From an uncultured Aquimonas sp. (lineage in GTDB: Bacteria; Pseudomonadota; Gammaproteobacteria; Xanthomonadales; Xanthomonadaceae), in the NCBI GenBank assembly GCA_946481615.1, contig CAMLOR010000044.1, forward strand, positions 1-19,666: a stretch of 19,666 nt of DNA, given 5' to 3'. The translations under genes were made by a program, and so were the position numbers. Positions 1-6,678 of the stretch are shown in pieces. Under the pieces are notes generated by a model, which was not told the DNA's origin, made no database searches, and saw only the letters and a program-made list of their open reading frames with translations. Positions within the stretch are counted from its first letter, which is position 1. Each line of letters starts with the position of its first letter.

Positions 1-770
1 GCCGCGGTGGTCAGCGTGTCGTAGCCGAACACCGCGAAGAACACGACGGCCGCGGCCGTCACCACGCCGCCGAAGCCGTAGTGCGAGACGCCGTTGGCGT
101 CGGTGGTTTCGGCCGGGATGAACGGGATCCAGTTGTCCGGGTTGATGTAGAACGCGCCGACCACGATCACCAGCGCCACGCCCAGCACCTTGATCGCCAC
201 GATCAGCGTGTTGAAGCGCGCGCCCCATTCGGTGCGCAGCGTCAGCAGCACGGCCACGGCCATCGCCACGGCCGCGGCGATCACGTTGAAGACGCGGCCT
301 TCGCCGCTGCCCATCGCGCCCTGCGCCCACACCGGCAGCGCGAAGCCGGCGGCTTCCAGCAGGTTCTGCAGGTAGCCCGACCAGCCGCTCGCCACTGCGG
401 CGACGATCAGCGCGTATTCGAGCAGCAGGTCCCAGCCGATCAGCCAGGCCACGAATTCGCCCAGCACGGCGTAGGAATAGGTGTAGGCGCTGCCCGTCAC
501 CGGGATCAGCCCGGCGAACTCCGCGTAGCACAGCGCGGCCGCCGCGCTGGCGATGCCGGCGATGATGAAGGCCAGCGCCACCGCCGGCCCCGCGTTGGCC
601 GCGGCCTGCTGGCCGGCCAGCACGAAGATGCCCACGCCGATGATGCCGCCAAGCCCGATGGCGGTGAGCTGCCAGACGCCCAGCACGCGGCGGAAATCCT
701 GGCGCTGGCCGATCTCGGCCTGCAGTTGCGGAATCGACTTATGGCGCGCGAGCGCCGCGAACAGACCCAT
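1..770 (-). CDS. APC-family amino acid permease, C-terminal part cut off by the window edge
   Basis: Inner-membrane amino acid transporter; 256 codons of the N-terminal half are present and the gene runs off the left edge. The start is ATG at 770, with GGAGGG just upstream (spacing about 4). Residues 1-30 form a short cytoplasmic leader, followed by the hallmark first helix with the unwound motif GGIIGVGIF (residues 41-49). Successive hydrophobic segments follow, including the helix-3 stretch CYAEFAGLIPVTGSAYTYSY and, near the edge, FFAVFGYDTLTTA, which matches the 'FFAYIGFD..sT' region of the cationic amino acid transporter (CAT/YfnA-like) branch. Family membership is clear; the substrate is not readable from this half. 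It is divergent from the symporter gene at 852, so the two transporters share an 81-bp intergenic region. Confidence 0.93.
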   Translation of the reverse strand, partial: MGLFAALARHKSIPQLQAEIGQRQDFRRVLGVWQLTAIGLGGIIGVGIFVLAGQQAAANAGPAVALAFIIAGIASAAAALCYAEFAGLIPVTGSAYTYSYAVLGEFVAWLIGWDLLLEYALIVAAVASGWSGYLQNLLEAAGFALPVWAQGAMGSGEGRVFNVIAAAVAMAVAVLLTLRTEWGARFNTLIVAIKVLGVALVIVVGAFYINPDNWIPFIPAETTDANGVSHYGFGGVVTAAAVVFFAVFGYDTLTTA

Positions 771-796
771 GGTTCCCTCCCCGGATGTCATGGTGA

Positions 797-826
797 ATGA
801 CCCATTGTCGCCGTTTTCGGTATCCT
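797..826 (+). promoter_or_regulatory. possible sigma70 promoter for the symporter gene
   Basis: ATGACC (797-802) and TATCCT (821-826) are separated by 18 bp, each matching four of six consensus bases. Initiation near 833 would leave a leader of about 19 nt carrying GGGGA before the ATG at 852. On the opposite strand GACAAT (809-804) could be the -10 of the divergent permease, but no good -35 was seen for it. Read by eye only. Confidence 0.3.
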
Positions 827-851
827 CCGGGCCACACTTGGGGAAACACCA

Positions 852-2171
852 ATGAGCCACGGGTTGATCGACGCCCCGCGCAAGGGCATGGCGTTGCATG
901 TGAAGGTGCTGATCGGGTTCGCGCTGGGCGGGGTGGTCGGCCTGCTGGTGAACGAATTCGGCTTCGGCGATGCCACCGGCATCCAGTTCTTCACCACCTA
1001 TCTCGCCAAGCCGTTCGGGCAGATCTTCCTCAACCTGCTCTTCATGCTCGTGGTGCCGCTGATGTTCTCGGCCCTGGTGCTGGGCGTGGCGGAGCTGGGC
1101 GACATCGCCAGCCTCGGGCGCCTGGGCTGGAAGACGCTGATGTACACGGCCACCGTCACGGGCCTGGCGGTGGGCATCGGCCTGATCATGGTGAACCTGC
1201 TGCAGCCCGGCTCGCACCTCGATCCCGCGCTGGTGCAGCAGGCGATGTCGCAGTACTCGACCAAGGCCAGCGAGATCGCCACCAGCGGCTCGCAGCTCGA
1301 TTTCATGACGCTGCTGGTCAACATCGTGCCGCACAACGTGATCGCGGCCGCCGCCGACGACAAGCAGAAGCTCGGCATCGTGTTCTTCGCGCTGATGTTC
1401 GGCATCGGCCTCGTGATGACGCCGACGCCGGCCACGCAGGCCTTCAAGCACGCATTGCAGGGCCTGTTCGAGATCTGCATGCGGCTGATCGGCATGATCA
1501 TCAAGCTGGCGCCGTACGCGGTGGCCTGCTTCACCTTCATCCTGTGCGCCTCGCTCGGCTTCGATGCCATCACGGGGCTGGCGTGGTTCGTGATCACCGT
1601 GCTGCTGGCGCTGGCCACGCACATGTTCGTGGTGCTGCCGCTGTGGGTGAAATTCGTCGGGCGGATGTCGCCGCGCGCCTTCTTCCGCGGCAGCCAGGAA
1701 GCCATCCTCACCGCCTTCGCCACCGCCTCGTCGACGGCCACGCTGCCGGTCACGCTGCGCGTGGCCGAGGACGAACTGAAACTGCCGCGCAAGGTCTCGC
1801 GTTTCGTGCTGACGGTCGGCGCCTCCGCCAACCATCACGGCACGGCCCTGTTCGAAGGCATCACCGTGCTGTTCCTGGCGCAGGTCGCGGGCCTGGATCT
1901 TTCGCTCACCAAGCAGCTGCTGGTGCTGGGCCTGTGCATCCTGGGCGGCATCGGCACCGCCGGCATCCCGAGCGGCTCGCTGCCGGTGATCGCGATGATC
2001 TGCAGCATCATCGGCCTGCAACCGGAAGGCATCGCCATCATCCTGGGCGTGAACACCTTCCTCGACATGTGCCGCACTTCGCTGAACGTGACGGGCGACC
2101 TGGCCACGGCGGTGGTGGTGTCGGCTACGGCCGCGCCGGAAGCGGCCGAGGCTGTGCCGGATACGGTCTAG
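852..2171 (+). CDS. dicarboxylate/amino acid:cation symporter (DAACS family), acidic amino acid type
   Basis: Secondary transporter of the glutamate-transporter fold, 439 residues (usual family length), inner membrane. The start ATG at 852 follows TTGGGGAAAC, a plausible ribosome site. The re-entrant HP1 serine motif appears as TASSTATLPVT (residues 291-301). The helix-8 substrate motif LDMCRTSLNVTGD (404-416) lines up with GltPh LDMGRTMVNVTGD: D405, R408, T409, N412 and D416 correspond to D394, R397, T398, N401 and D405 of that protein. The retained arginine, which in GltPh binds the substrate side-chain carboxylate, argues for glutamate/aspartate and against DctA-type C4-dicarboxylates, whose motif differs. 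Oddly, the helix-7 NMDGT motif reads NHHGT (327-331), so a sodium-site aspartate is missing. The name rests on family motifs; substrate and coupling ion are inference. Confidence 0.93.
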   Translation: MSHGLIDAPRKGMALHVKVLIGFALGGVVGLLVNEFGFGDATGIQFFTTYLAKPFGQIFLNLLFMLVVPLMFSALVLGVAELGDIASLGRLGWKTLMYTATVTGLAVGIGLIMVNLLQPGSHLDPALVQQAMSQYSTKASEIATSGSQLDFMTLLVNIVPHNVIAAAADDKQKLGIVFFALMFGIGLVMTPTPATQAFKHALQGLFEICMRLIGMIIKLAPYAVACFTFILCASLGFDAITGLAWFVITVLLALATHMFVVLPLWVKFVGRMSPRAFFRGSQEAILTAFATASSTATLPVTLRVAEDELKLPRKVSRFVLTVGASANHHGTALFEGITVLFLAQVAGLDLSLTKQLLVLGLCILGGIGTAGIPSGSLPVIAMICSIIGLQPEGIAIILGVNTFLDMCRTSLNVTGDLATAVVVSATAAPEAAEAVPDTV

Positions 2172-2178
2172 CCCCCAT

Positions 2179-2414
2179 CGTTCGGGGTGAAACCTGTCGA
2201 ACCCGTGCCTCACACCACGGGCTGCGCGCGCTCGCAACTCCGCACCGGTTCGGCGTGAGCTTGTCGAACCTCCTCACCCGTTCGCGGTGAGCCTGTCGAA
2301 CCGTCGCCTCGAGGCCCGGGTTCGACAAGCTCACCCTGAACGGGTGACGCGCATGACACAAGCGCCGTAGGCGTGCCGACCGAGGTTCGGGTTCGACAGG
2401 CTCACCCCGAACGG
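2179..2414. repeat. cluster of five REP-like intergenic repeats
   Basis: The 289-bp spacer between the symporter and tkt contains five copies of a roughly 26-bp unit with core GTGAGCYTGTCGAACC: 2179-2203, 2245-2270 and 2277-2302 in plus orientation, 2319-2344 and 2389-2414 inverted. The copies differ at a few positions. Copies 1-2 and 5 are separated by unrelated sequence. No credible gene was found in the spacer. Units of this kind are dispersed in genomes of Xanthomonas relatives; their function is not known from this window. Confidence 0.88.
2277..2344. repeat. inverted pair of REP units able to form a long hairpin
   Basis: Repeat copies 3 (2277-2302) and 4 (2319-2344) face each other across a 16-bp spacer that contains the palindrome CCTCGAGG. 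The arms pair over about 26 bp with only a few mismatches, giving a BIME-like structure downstream of the symporter stop codon. It could protect the 3' end of that mRNA or act as a bidirectional transcription barrier; neither is shown by the sequence. Confidence 0.8.
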
Positions 2415-2423
2415 TGGTCGCAA

Positions 2424-2432
2424 TGCGACAAT
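2424..2432 (+). promoter_or_regulatory. possible extended -10 element for tkt
   Basis: TGCGACAAT reads as an extended -10 (TGn plus GACAAT) ten bases after the last REP unit. Initiation near 2439 would give a leader of about 22 nt. No -35 is evident because that position falls inside the repeat. A similar TGC-plus-hexamer arrangement precedes the phosphatase gene at 11173. Confidence 0.3.
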
Positions 2433-2460
2433 ATCGGGGTCCCCCGCTGACCCTCTTCCC

Positions 2461-4455
2461 ATGACGACGCCCAGCCGCCGCGAGCTTGCCAACGCCCTCC
2501 GTTTCCTTGCCGTCGACGCGGTGGAGGCCGCCAAGTCCGGCCATCCCGGCATGCCGATGGGCATGGCCGACATCGCCGAAGTGCTCTGGCGCGACTTCCA
2601 CTCGCACAACCCGGGCAACCCGAAGTGGTTCAACCGCGACCGCTTCATGCTCTCCAACGGGCACGGCTCGATGCTGCACTACGCGCTGCTGCATCTCACC
2701 GGCTACGACCTGCCGATGGACGAGCTGCGCCGCTTCCGCCAGTTGCATTCGAAGACGGCCGGCCACCCCGAAGCCAGCGAAACCCCGGGCGTGGAAACGA
2801 CCACGGGTCCGCTTGGACAGGGCCTCGCCAATGCCGTGGGCTTCGCGCTCGCCGAGAAGGTGCTGGCGCGCCGCTTCAACCGCGAAGGCTTCGAGGTCGT
2901 CGACCATCACACCTGGGTCTTCCTCGGCGACGGCTGCCTGATGGAAGGCATCTCGCACGAGGCCTGTTCGCTGGCCGGCACGCTCAAGCTCGGCAAGCTG
3001 ATCGCGCTCTACGACGACAACAACATCTCGATCGACGGCGACGTGCACGGCTGGTTCACCGACGACACGCCCAAGCGCTTCGAAGCCTACGGCTGGCAGG
3101 TGATCCGCAATGTCGACGGCCACGATCCGGTCGAGATCGCGCAGGCCATCAAGACCGCGCAGGCCGAAAAGGAAAAGCCCACGCTGATCTGCTGCAAGAC
3201 GGTGATCGGCTACGGCTCGCCCAACAAATGCGGCAAGGAGTCCTGCCACGGCGCGCCGCTGGGCACCGACGAGGTGACCGCCGCGCGCGAGAAGCTCGGC
3301 TGGGGCCACGTGCCCTTCCACATCCCCGAAGACCAGTACGCCGCCTGGGACGCGCGCGAAGCCGGCGCGCAGCGCGAGGCGAAGTGGAACGCGCTGTTCG
3401 ATGCCTATGCGGCGCAGCATCCGCAGCTGGCCGACGAACTGGTGCGCCGCTACAGCGGCGCGTTGCCGGAAAACTGGGACGAGGCGAGCTGGAACTACGT
3501 GCGCAAGCTGCAGGCCGATGGCCTCACCATCGCCTCGCGCAAGGCCTCGCAGATGGCGCTCGACGCCTTCGGCCCGCTGCTGCCGGAGCTGATCGGCGGC
3601 TCGGCCGATCTCGCGCATTCCAACCTCACGCTGTGGAAGGGCTCGAAGGACATCAAGTCGGACGACCCGAACGCCAACTACATCTACTTCGGCGTGCGCG
3701 AATTCGGCATGAGCGCGATCTGCAATGGTCTCGTGCTGCACGGCGGCTTCATCCCGTACGACGCCACCTTCCTGGTGTTCTCCGACTACTCGCGCAACGC
3801 ATTGCGCATGAGCGCGCTGATCCCGGCCGGCGCCATCCATGTCTTCACGCACGACTCCATCGGCCTGGGCGAGGACGGCCCGACGCATCAGCCGGTCGAG
3901 CATCTGGCCTCGCTGCGCTACATCCCGAACAACGATGTCTGGCGTCCCTGCGACGCGGTCGAAAGCGCGGTGGCCTGGAAGGCCGCGATCGAGCGCCGCG
4001 ACGGCCCGAGCTGCCTGGTCTTCAGCCGCCAGAACCTGCAGCACCAGCTGCGCGACGAGCAGCAGTTGCGCGACATCGCACGCGGCGGCTACGTGCTGCT
4101 CGACACGCCGGAATTCGACCTGATCCTGATGGCCACGGGCTCCGAGGTCGAACTGGCGATGAAGGCCGCGCGCCAGCTGATCGCCGAGGGCCGCAAGGTG
4201 CGCGTGGTGTCGTTGCCGTCGACCGACGTGTTCGACCGCCAGCCGCTGGAATGGCGCGAAGGCGTGCTGCCGCGCTGGTGCCGCAAGCGTGTCGCCGTGG
4301 AAGCGGCCGTCAGCGATTTCTGGCGCAAGTACGTGGGCCTGGACGGCGCCGTCATCGGCATGGATTCGTTTGGCGCCTCGGCGCCGGCCGAGAAGCTGTT
4401 CCCGCACTTCGGCTTCACCGTCGAGCGCGTGGTCGAGGCCGCCAAGGCCTTGTAA
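2461..4455 (+). CDS. tkt: transketolase
   Basis: Cytosolic thiamine-diphosphate enzyme of the non-oxidative pentose phosphate pathway; it moves two-carbon ketol units between sugar phosphates. At 664 residues it has the full bacterial length. The N-terminal ThDP-binding domain shows [13 protein letters not shown] (catalytic-site H28), [33 protein letters not shown] and the metal/ThDP motif GDGCLMEG followed by [10 protein letters not shown]. The central pyrimidine-binding domain has [11 protein letters not shown] and [16 protein letters not shown], and the C-terminal transketolase domain begins near LVFSRQNL. The start at 2461 gives [21 protein letters not shown], colinear with the E. coli N-terminus, although no Shine-Dalgarno sequence precedes it. 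It stands alone between the REP cluster and a GC-rich hairpin, so it is probably monocistronic. Confidence 0.98.
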   Translation: MTTPSRRELANALRFLAVDAVEAAKSGHPGMPMGMADIAEVLWRDFHSHNPGNPKWFNRDRFMLSNGHGSMLHYALLHLTGYDLPMDELRRFRQLHSKTAGHPEASETPGVETTTGPLGQGLANAVGFALAEKVLARRFNREGFEVVDHHTWVFLGDGCLMEGISHEACSLAGTLKLGKLIALYDDNNISIDGDVHGWFTDDTPKRFEAYGWQVIRNVDGHDPVEIAQAIKTAQAEKEKPTLICCKTVIGYGSPNKCGKESCHGAPLGTDEVTAAREKLGWGHVPFHIPEDQYAAWDAREAGAQREAKWNALFDAYAAQHPQLADELVRRYSGALPENWDEASWNYVRKLQADGLTIASRKASQMALDAFGPLLPELIGGSADLAHSNLTLWKGSKDIKSDDPNANYIYFGVREFGMSAICNGLVLHGGFIPYDATFLVFSDYSRNALRMSALIPAGAIHVFTHDSIGLGEDGPTHQPVEHLASLRYIPNNDVWRPCDAVESAVAWKAAIERRDGPSCLVFSRQNLQHQLRDEQQLRDIARGGYVLLDTPEFDLILMATGSEVELAMKAARQLIAEGRKVRVVSLPSTDVFDRQPLEWREGVLPRWCRKRVAVEAAVSDFWRKYVGLDGAVIGMDSFGASAPAEKLFPHFGFTVERVVEAAKAL

Positions 4456-4470
4456 CTCTCGTTTGCGCGG

Positions 4471-4490
4471 ACCCCCGCGTTCGCGGGGGT
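4471..4490 (+). terminator. GC-rich hairpin after tkt
   Basis: ACCCCCGCG, TT, CGCGGGGGT is a perfect 9-bp stem with a 2-nt loop, 15 nt after the tkt stop. CGG/CCG pairs outside it can extend the stem across a small bulge. There is no T-tract, so it is not a textbook intrinsic terminator. It may be a dispersed palindromic element serving as a 3'-end or Rho-linked structure. Confidence 0.55.
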
Positions 4491-4545
4491 GTCCGCGGCC
4501 CGGGCAGGCGACATGATGCGTGCGGACTCCGACGGACCGCCCGCC

Positions 4546-5964
4546 ATGCCGTTTCGCGCCTGCCTGCTCGCCCTGTTCCTGATGCTGCCCGCGCTGGCCG
4601 GCGCGCAGCAGCTCGGCCTCGTGTTCACCCCGCCGGCGAATTTCGATTCCGGCACCTTCGGCGCCAACGGCGAGAAGGGCATGGGCTTCCAGATCGTCAA
4701 GACCGGCACCGGCCAACTGGACGGTCCGTTCACCGTGCGCATCACCCTGCCGGAAAAGGTGAGCTTCGCCGGCTCTCCCCAGGGCGCGGCCTGCAGCGCG
4801 GCAGGGCAGATCGTGACCTGCACGATCAACGCCACGCTCACCGACTGGATGTGGGGCACCTCGGGCGTGGGCGTGTGGATCGATACGGCCGCCGACCTGC
4901 CGGTGCCCGGCAGCAGCACGCTGCGCGTCACGGTGGAAAGCGCGCAGCGCCCGCTGCCGCCGAACCCGGCCTGCGTGTCGTCCGGCAGCACGTCGCAATG
5001 CCTCGAAGTGAGCGTGCCGCATCGCCAGTCGCAGGTGGTGTTCGCGTCGAGCTTCTGGCAGCACAACGGCGTGTGGGAAGCCGGCACGGTGCAGACGTTC
5101 TCGGCCGGCTGGCGCAACACCGGCTATTCGCAGAACAACGGCACGGTGACCGCGCGCTTCCTGCTGCCGCCGGGCGTCACCTACCGCAACCACAACGGCA
5201 ACATTCCCTGGGTGTGCAGTGCCGCCGCGCCGGACGCTTCCGGCCAACTGCTGACCTGCACGTTCGCGTACTTCTACGACGGCATGACCGAGAACTTCAA
5301 CAACATCAACGTGCACGTCGACGTGGCCGAAAGCGTGGCCGTGCCGGGGCCGCTCTCGATCTCGGGCACGATCTCCAACGCCCAGCAGCCTGCGCCCGAC
5401 ATCGCGCTTTGCGACGACGCCCAGCCGCCGCTCGGTTGCGGCTACTACACGGGCATCATGACGCGCCCCAAGCGCCGCTCGCAGCTCGACATCGTCGATA
5501 TGCAGCACATGCCGGCGACCTTCACGCAGCAGACCGAAGGCCAGCTCGTGATCGGCTTCCGCAACATCGGCGAAGGCGCTGCCGGCGCGATGACGCTGGA
5601 AGTGGCGGCGCCCGCCGGCTTCTCGTTCGATCGCGCGATCGCCGCCAATCCGGCAGGCACGTGTTCGGCCAGCGGCAGCGCCGCGTCGGGGCAGATCATC
5701 ACCTGCCAGTTCGCGCAGGGCCTGCCGGAAACGTTCAGCGGTTCGATCACGCTGGTGTTCGACGTCGGCTCCGGCGCGGCGACGACCTCGGTGGCGCTGG
5801 CGGCGATCGGCGACACCACGCGCCCCGGCCCGACGCTGGAAGCGTGCGCCGCCGATCCCGATGCCATCGGCTGCGGCGAGCACGCGATCGCGGTGGATCC
5901 GTGGATCTTCTGCAACGGGTTCGAGGCCCTGCCGCGGGTGTGCGGGCTGCCGCAGACCTTTTGA
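4546..5964 (+). CDS. exported three-domain protein with C...GQxxTC repeats and C-terminal IFCNGFE tail
   Basis: Function unknown; 472 residues. The ATG at 4546 gives an ideal signal peptide (MPFRACLLALFLMLPALAGA, cleavage before QQ); ATGs at 4513 and 4516 are alternatives that would add about 11 residues ahead of it. The mature part holds three similar beta-rich blocks resembling DUF11/CARDB-type extracellular domains. Each has a cysteine, a short linker, then GQ-(I/L)-(V/L/I)-TC: C83/C92, C224/C238 and C373/C387, probably a disulfide per domain. The tail reads DPWIFCNGFE (451-460) plus 12 residues; an IFxxGFE-like tail recurs at the C-termini of secreted proteins in Lysobacterales (recalled, not searched). 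An adhesin-like or envelope-surface role is inference. It follows the tkt hairpin and is likely transcribed on its own. Confidence 0.85.
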   Translation: MPFRACLLALFLMLPALAGAQQLGLVFTPPANFDSGTFGANGEKGMGFQIVKTGTGQLDGPFTVRITLPEKVSFAGSPQGAACSAAGQIVTCTINATLTDWMWGTSGVGVWIDTAADLPVPGSSTLRVTVESAQRPLPPNPACVSSGSTSQCLEVSVPHRQSQVVFASSFWQHNGVWEAGTVQTFSAGWRNTGYSQNNGTVTARFLLPPGVTYRNHNGNIPWVCSAAAPDASGQLLTCTFAYFYDGMTENFNNINVHVDVAESVAVPGPLSISGTISNAQQPAPDIALCDDAQPPLGCGYYTGIMTRPKRRSQLDIVDMQHMPATFTQQTEGQLVIGFRNIGEGAAGAMTLEVAAPAGFSFDRAIAANPAGTCSASGSAASGQIITCQFAQGLPETFSGSITLVFDVGSGAATTSVALAAIGDTTRPGPTLEACAADPDAIGCGEHAIAVDPWIFCNGFEALPRVCGLPQTF

Positions 5965-5966
5965 GC

Positions 5967-5995
5967 TTGCCGGTTCCCGCTGGGTGTAGTAACGT
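5967..5995 (+). promoter_or_regulatory. possible promoter of the toxin-antitoxin operon
   Basis: TTGCCG (5967-5972) and TAACGT (5990-5995) have 17-bp spacing. Initiation would fall at about 6001-6003, practically on the antitoxin ATG, which agrees with the absence of any Shine-Dalgarno sequence there. The -10 keeps the conserved T, A and final T but is otherwise poor. Confidence 0.35.
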
Positions 5996-6002
5996 TGCTA
6001 CA
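5985..6002. promoter_or_regulatory. palindromic operator of the toxin-antitoxin operon
   Basis: TGTAGTAACGTTGCTACA is an 18-bp inverted repeat with one mismatched pair, centred on AACGTT, and it ends on the first base of the antitoxin start codon. It covers the predicted -10 and start site. Autoregulatory binding by the antitoxin (alone or with the toxin) at such a palindrome is the usual arrangement in type II systems; binding here is inference. Confidence 0.65.
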
Positions 6003-6259
6003 TGGCCACGCACTACTTCACCAGCCGCGAGTTCAACCAGGACACCGCCCGCGCCAAGCGGGCGGCGGCCGAGGGCCCGGTGTTCATCACCGATCGCGGC
6101 GAACCTTCACACGTGCTCTTGTCGATCGAGGAGTATCGGCGCCTGGCTGGACGAGGCGGCCAATCAATCGCGGATCTTCTATGGATGCCCGGCGCGGAAG
6201 ACATCGAATTGGAGATTCCGCCGCGCAACGATCCTATCCGTCCGGCGGATCTGGACTGA
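6002..6259 (+). CDS. Phd/YefM-type antitoxin of a type II toxin-antitoxin pair
   Basis: An 85-residue DNA-binding antitoxin, expected to neutralise the PIN toxin encoded next and to repress the operon. The N-terminal half has the Phd/prevent-host-death pattern: TSREFNQDTARAKRAA (helix), then GPVFITDRGEPSHVLLSIEEYRRL (strand-turn-helix). The C-terminal part, ending in WMPGAEDIELEIPPRNDP and PADLD, is acidic and probably wraps the toxin. The start codon at 6002 sits at the end of a palindromic operator with no ribosome site, so the message may be leaderless. The stop overlaps the toxin start by one base (TGATG), which suggests translational coupling. The family call is solid on pattern and context; a specific named system is not claimed. 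Confidence 0.9.
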   Translation: MATHYFTSREFNQDTARAKRAAAEGPVFITDRGEPSHVLLSIEEYRRLAGRGGQSIADLLWMPGAEDIELEIPPRNDPIRPADLD

Positions 6260-6678
6260 TGTATCTGCTCGACACGAATCTCGTGTCGGAACTTCGCAAG
6301 GTGCGCAGCGGGAAGGCCGATGCGGGCGTTGCGGCCTGGGCCGACCTCACGCCCTCCAGCCGCATGTCGGTCTCGGTCGTCACGCTCGTGGAGATCGAAA
6401 CCGGCGTGGTGCGTGCCGAGTCGAGGGATCCGGCCCAAGGCAAGGTGTTGCGCGCATGGTTCGAAGACGCCGTGTTGTCAGCTTTCGAACGCCGTTGCTT
6501 GCCCGTGGACGCAAGCGTGGCGCGGCAGGCGGCGCTCTATCGCGCGCGCGCCGCGTGCGACCTGGCCGACACGCTGATCGCCGCCACCGCCCACGTGCAC
6601 CGGCTCGCTGTCGTCACCCGTAACGTGCGCGATTTCGAAGCCTTCGGCGTGCGCGTGCTCAATCCCTGGGCCGCGTAG
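6259..6678 (+). CDS. PIN-domain ribonuclease toxin (VapC/FitB-like)
   Basis: A 139-residue PIN-domain protein, presumably a magnesium-dependent RNase restrained by the upstream antitoxin. The acidic residues expected for the active site are all present: D5 in MYLLDTN, E45 in VTLVEIETG, D104 in CDLADTLIAATA and D125 in TRNVRDFEAFG. The terminal RVLNPWAA resembles the end of FitB-type proteins. Length is normal, so it looks intact. The start is ATG 6259, sharing a base with the antitoxin stop, with a weak GGCGGA nine bases upstream. Its last 20 bases overlap, tail to tail, the 3' end of the acetyl-CoA hydrolase/transferase-family gene on the other strand. The RNA target cannot be read from sequence. 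Confidence 0.93.
   Translation: MYLLDTNLVSELRKVRSGKADAGVAAWADLTPSSRMSVSVVTLVEIETGVVRAESRDPAQGKVLRAWFEDAVLSAFERRCLPVDASVARQAALYRARAACDLADTLIAATAHVHRLAVVTRNVRDFEAFGVRVLNPWAA

Noticed and set aside
852..2171. Naming the symporter dctA
   Set aside because: The helix-8 motif is of the GltPh D..RT..NVTGD type rather than the DctA type, so a C4-dicarboxylate name would mislead.
4489..4545. GTG at 4489 as start of the exported protein
   Set aside because: It lies inside the 3' arm of the tkt hairpin and would put a long charged stretch before the signal peptide; ATG 4546 gives a standard leader.
2125..5883. Very long open frame on the minus strand (over 1200 codons) opposite tkt and the exported protein
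   Set aside because: Composition is Arg/Ala/His/Gln-rich with no recognisable domain, and it is antisense to two clearly real genes; a by-product of high GC.
5995..6258. Upstream extension of the PIN toxin frame across the antitoxin gene
   Set aside because: The PIN domain begins exactly at the ATG at 6259, and the extension only shadows the antitoxin.
2625..6623. Very long plus-strand frame over tkt, the exported protein and the antitoxin
   Set aside because: Arg-rich shadow frame crossing several real genes and a hairpin; no family resemblance.
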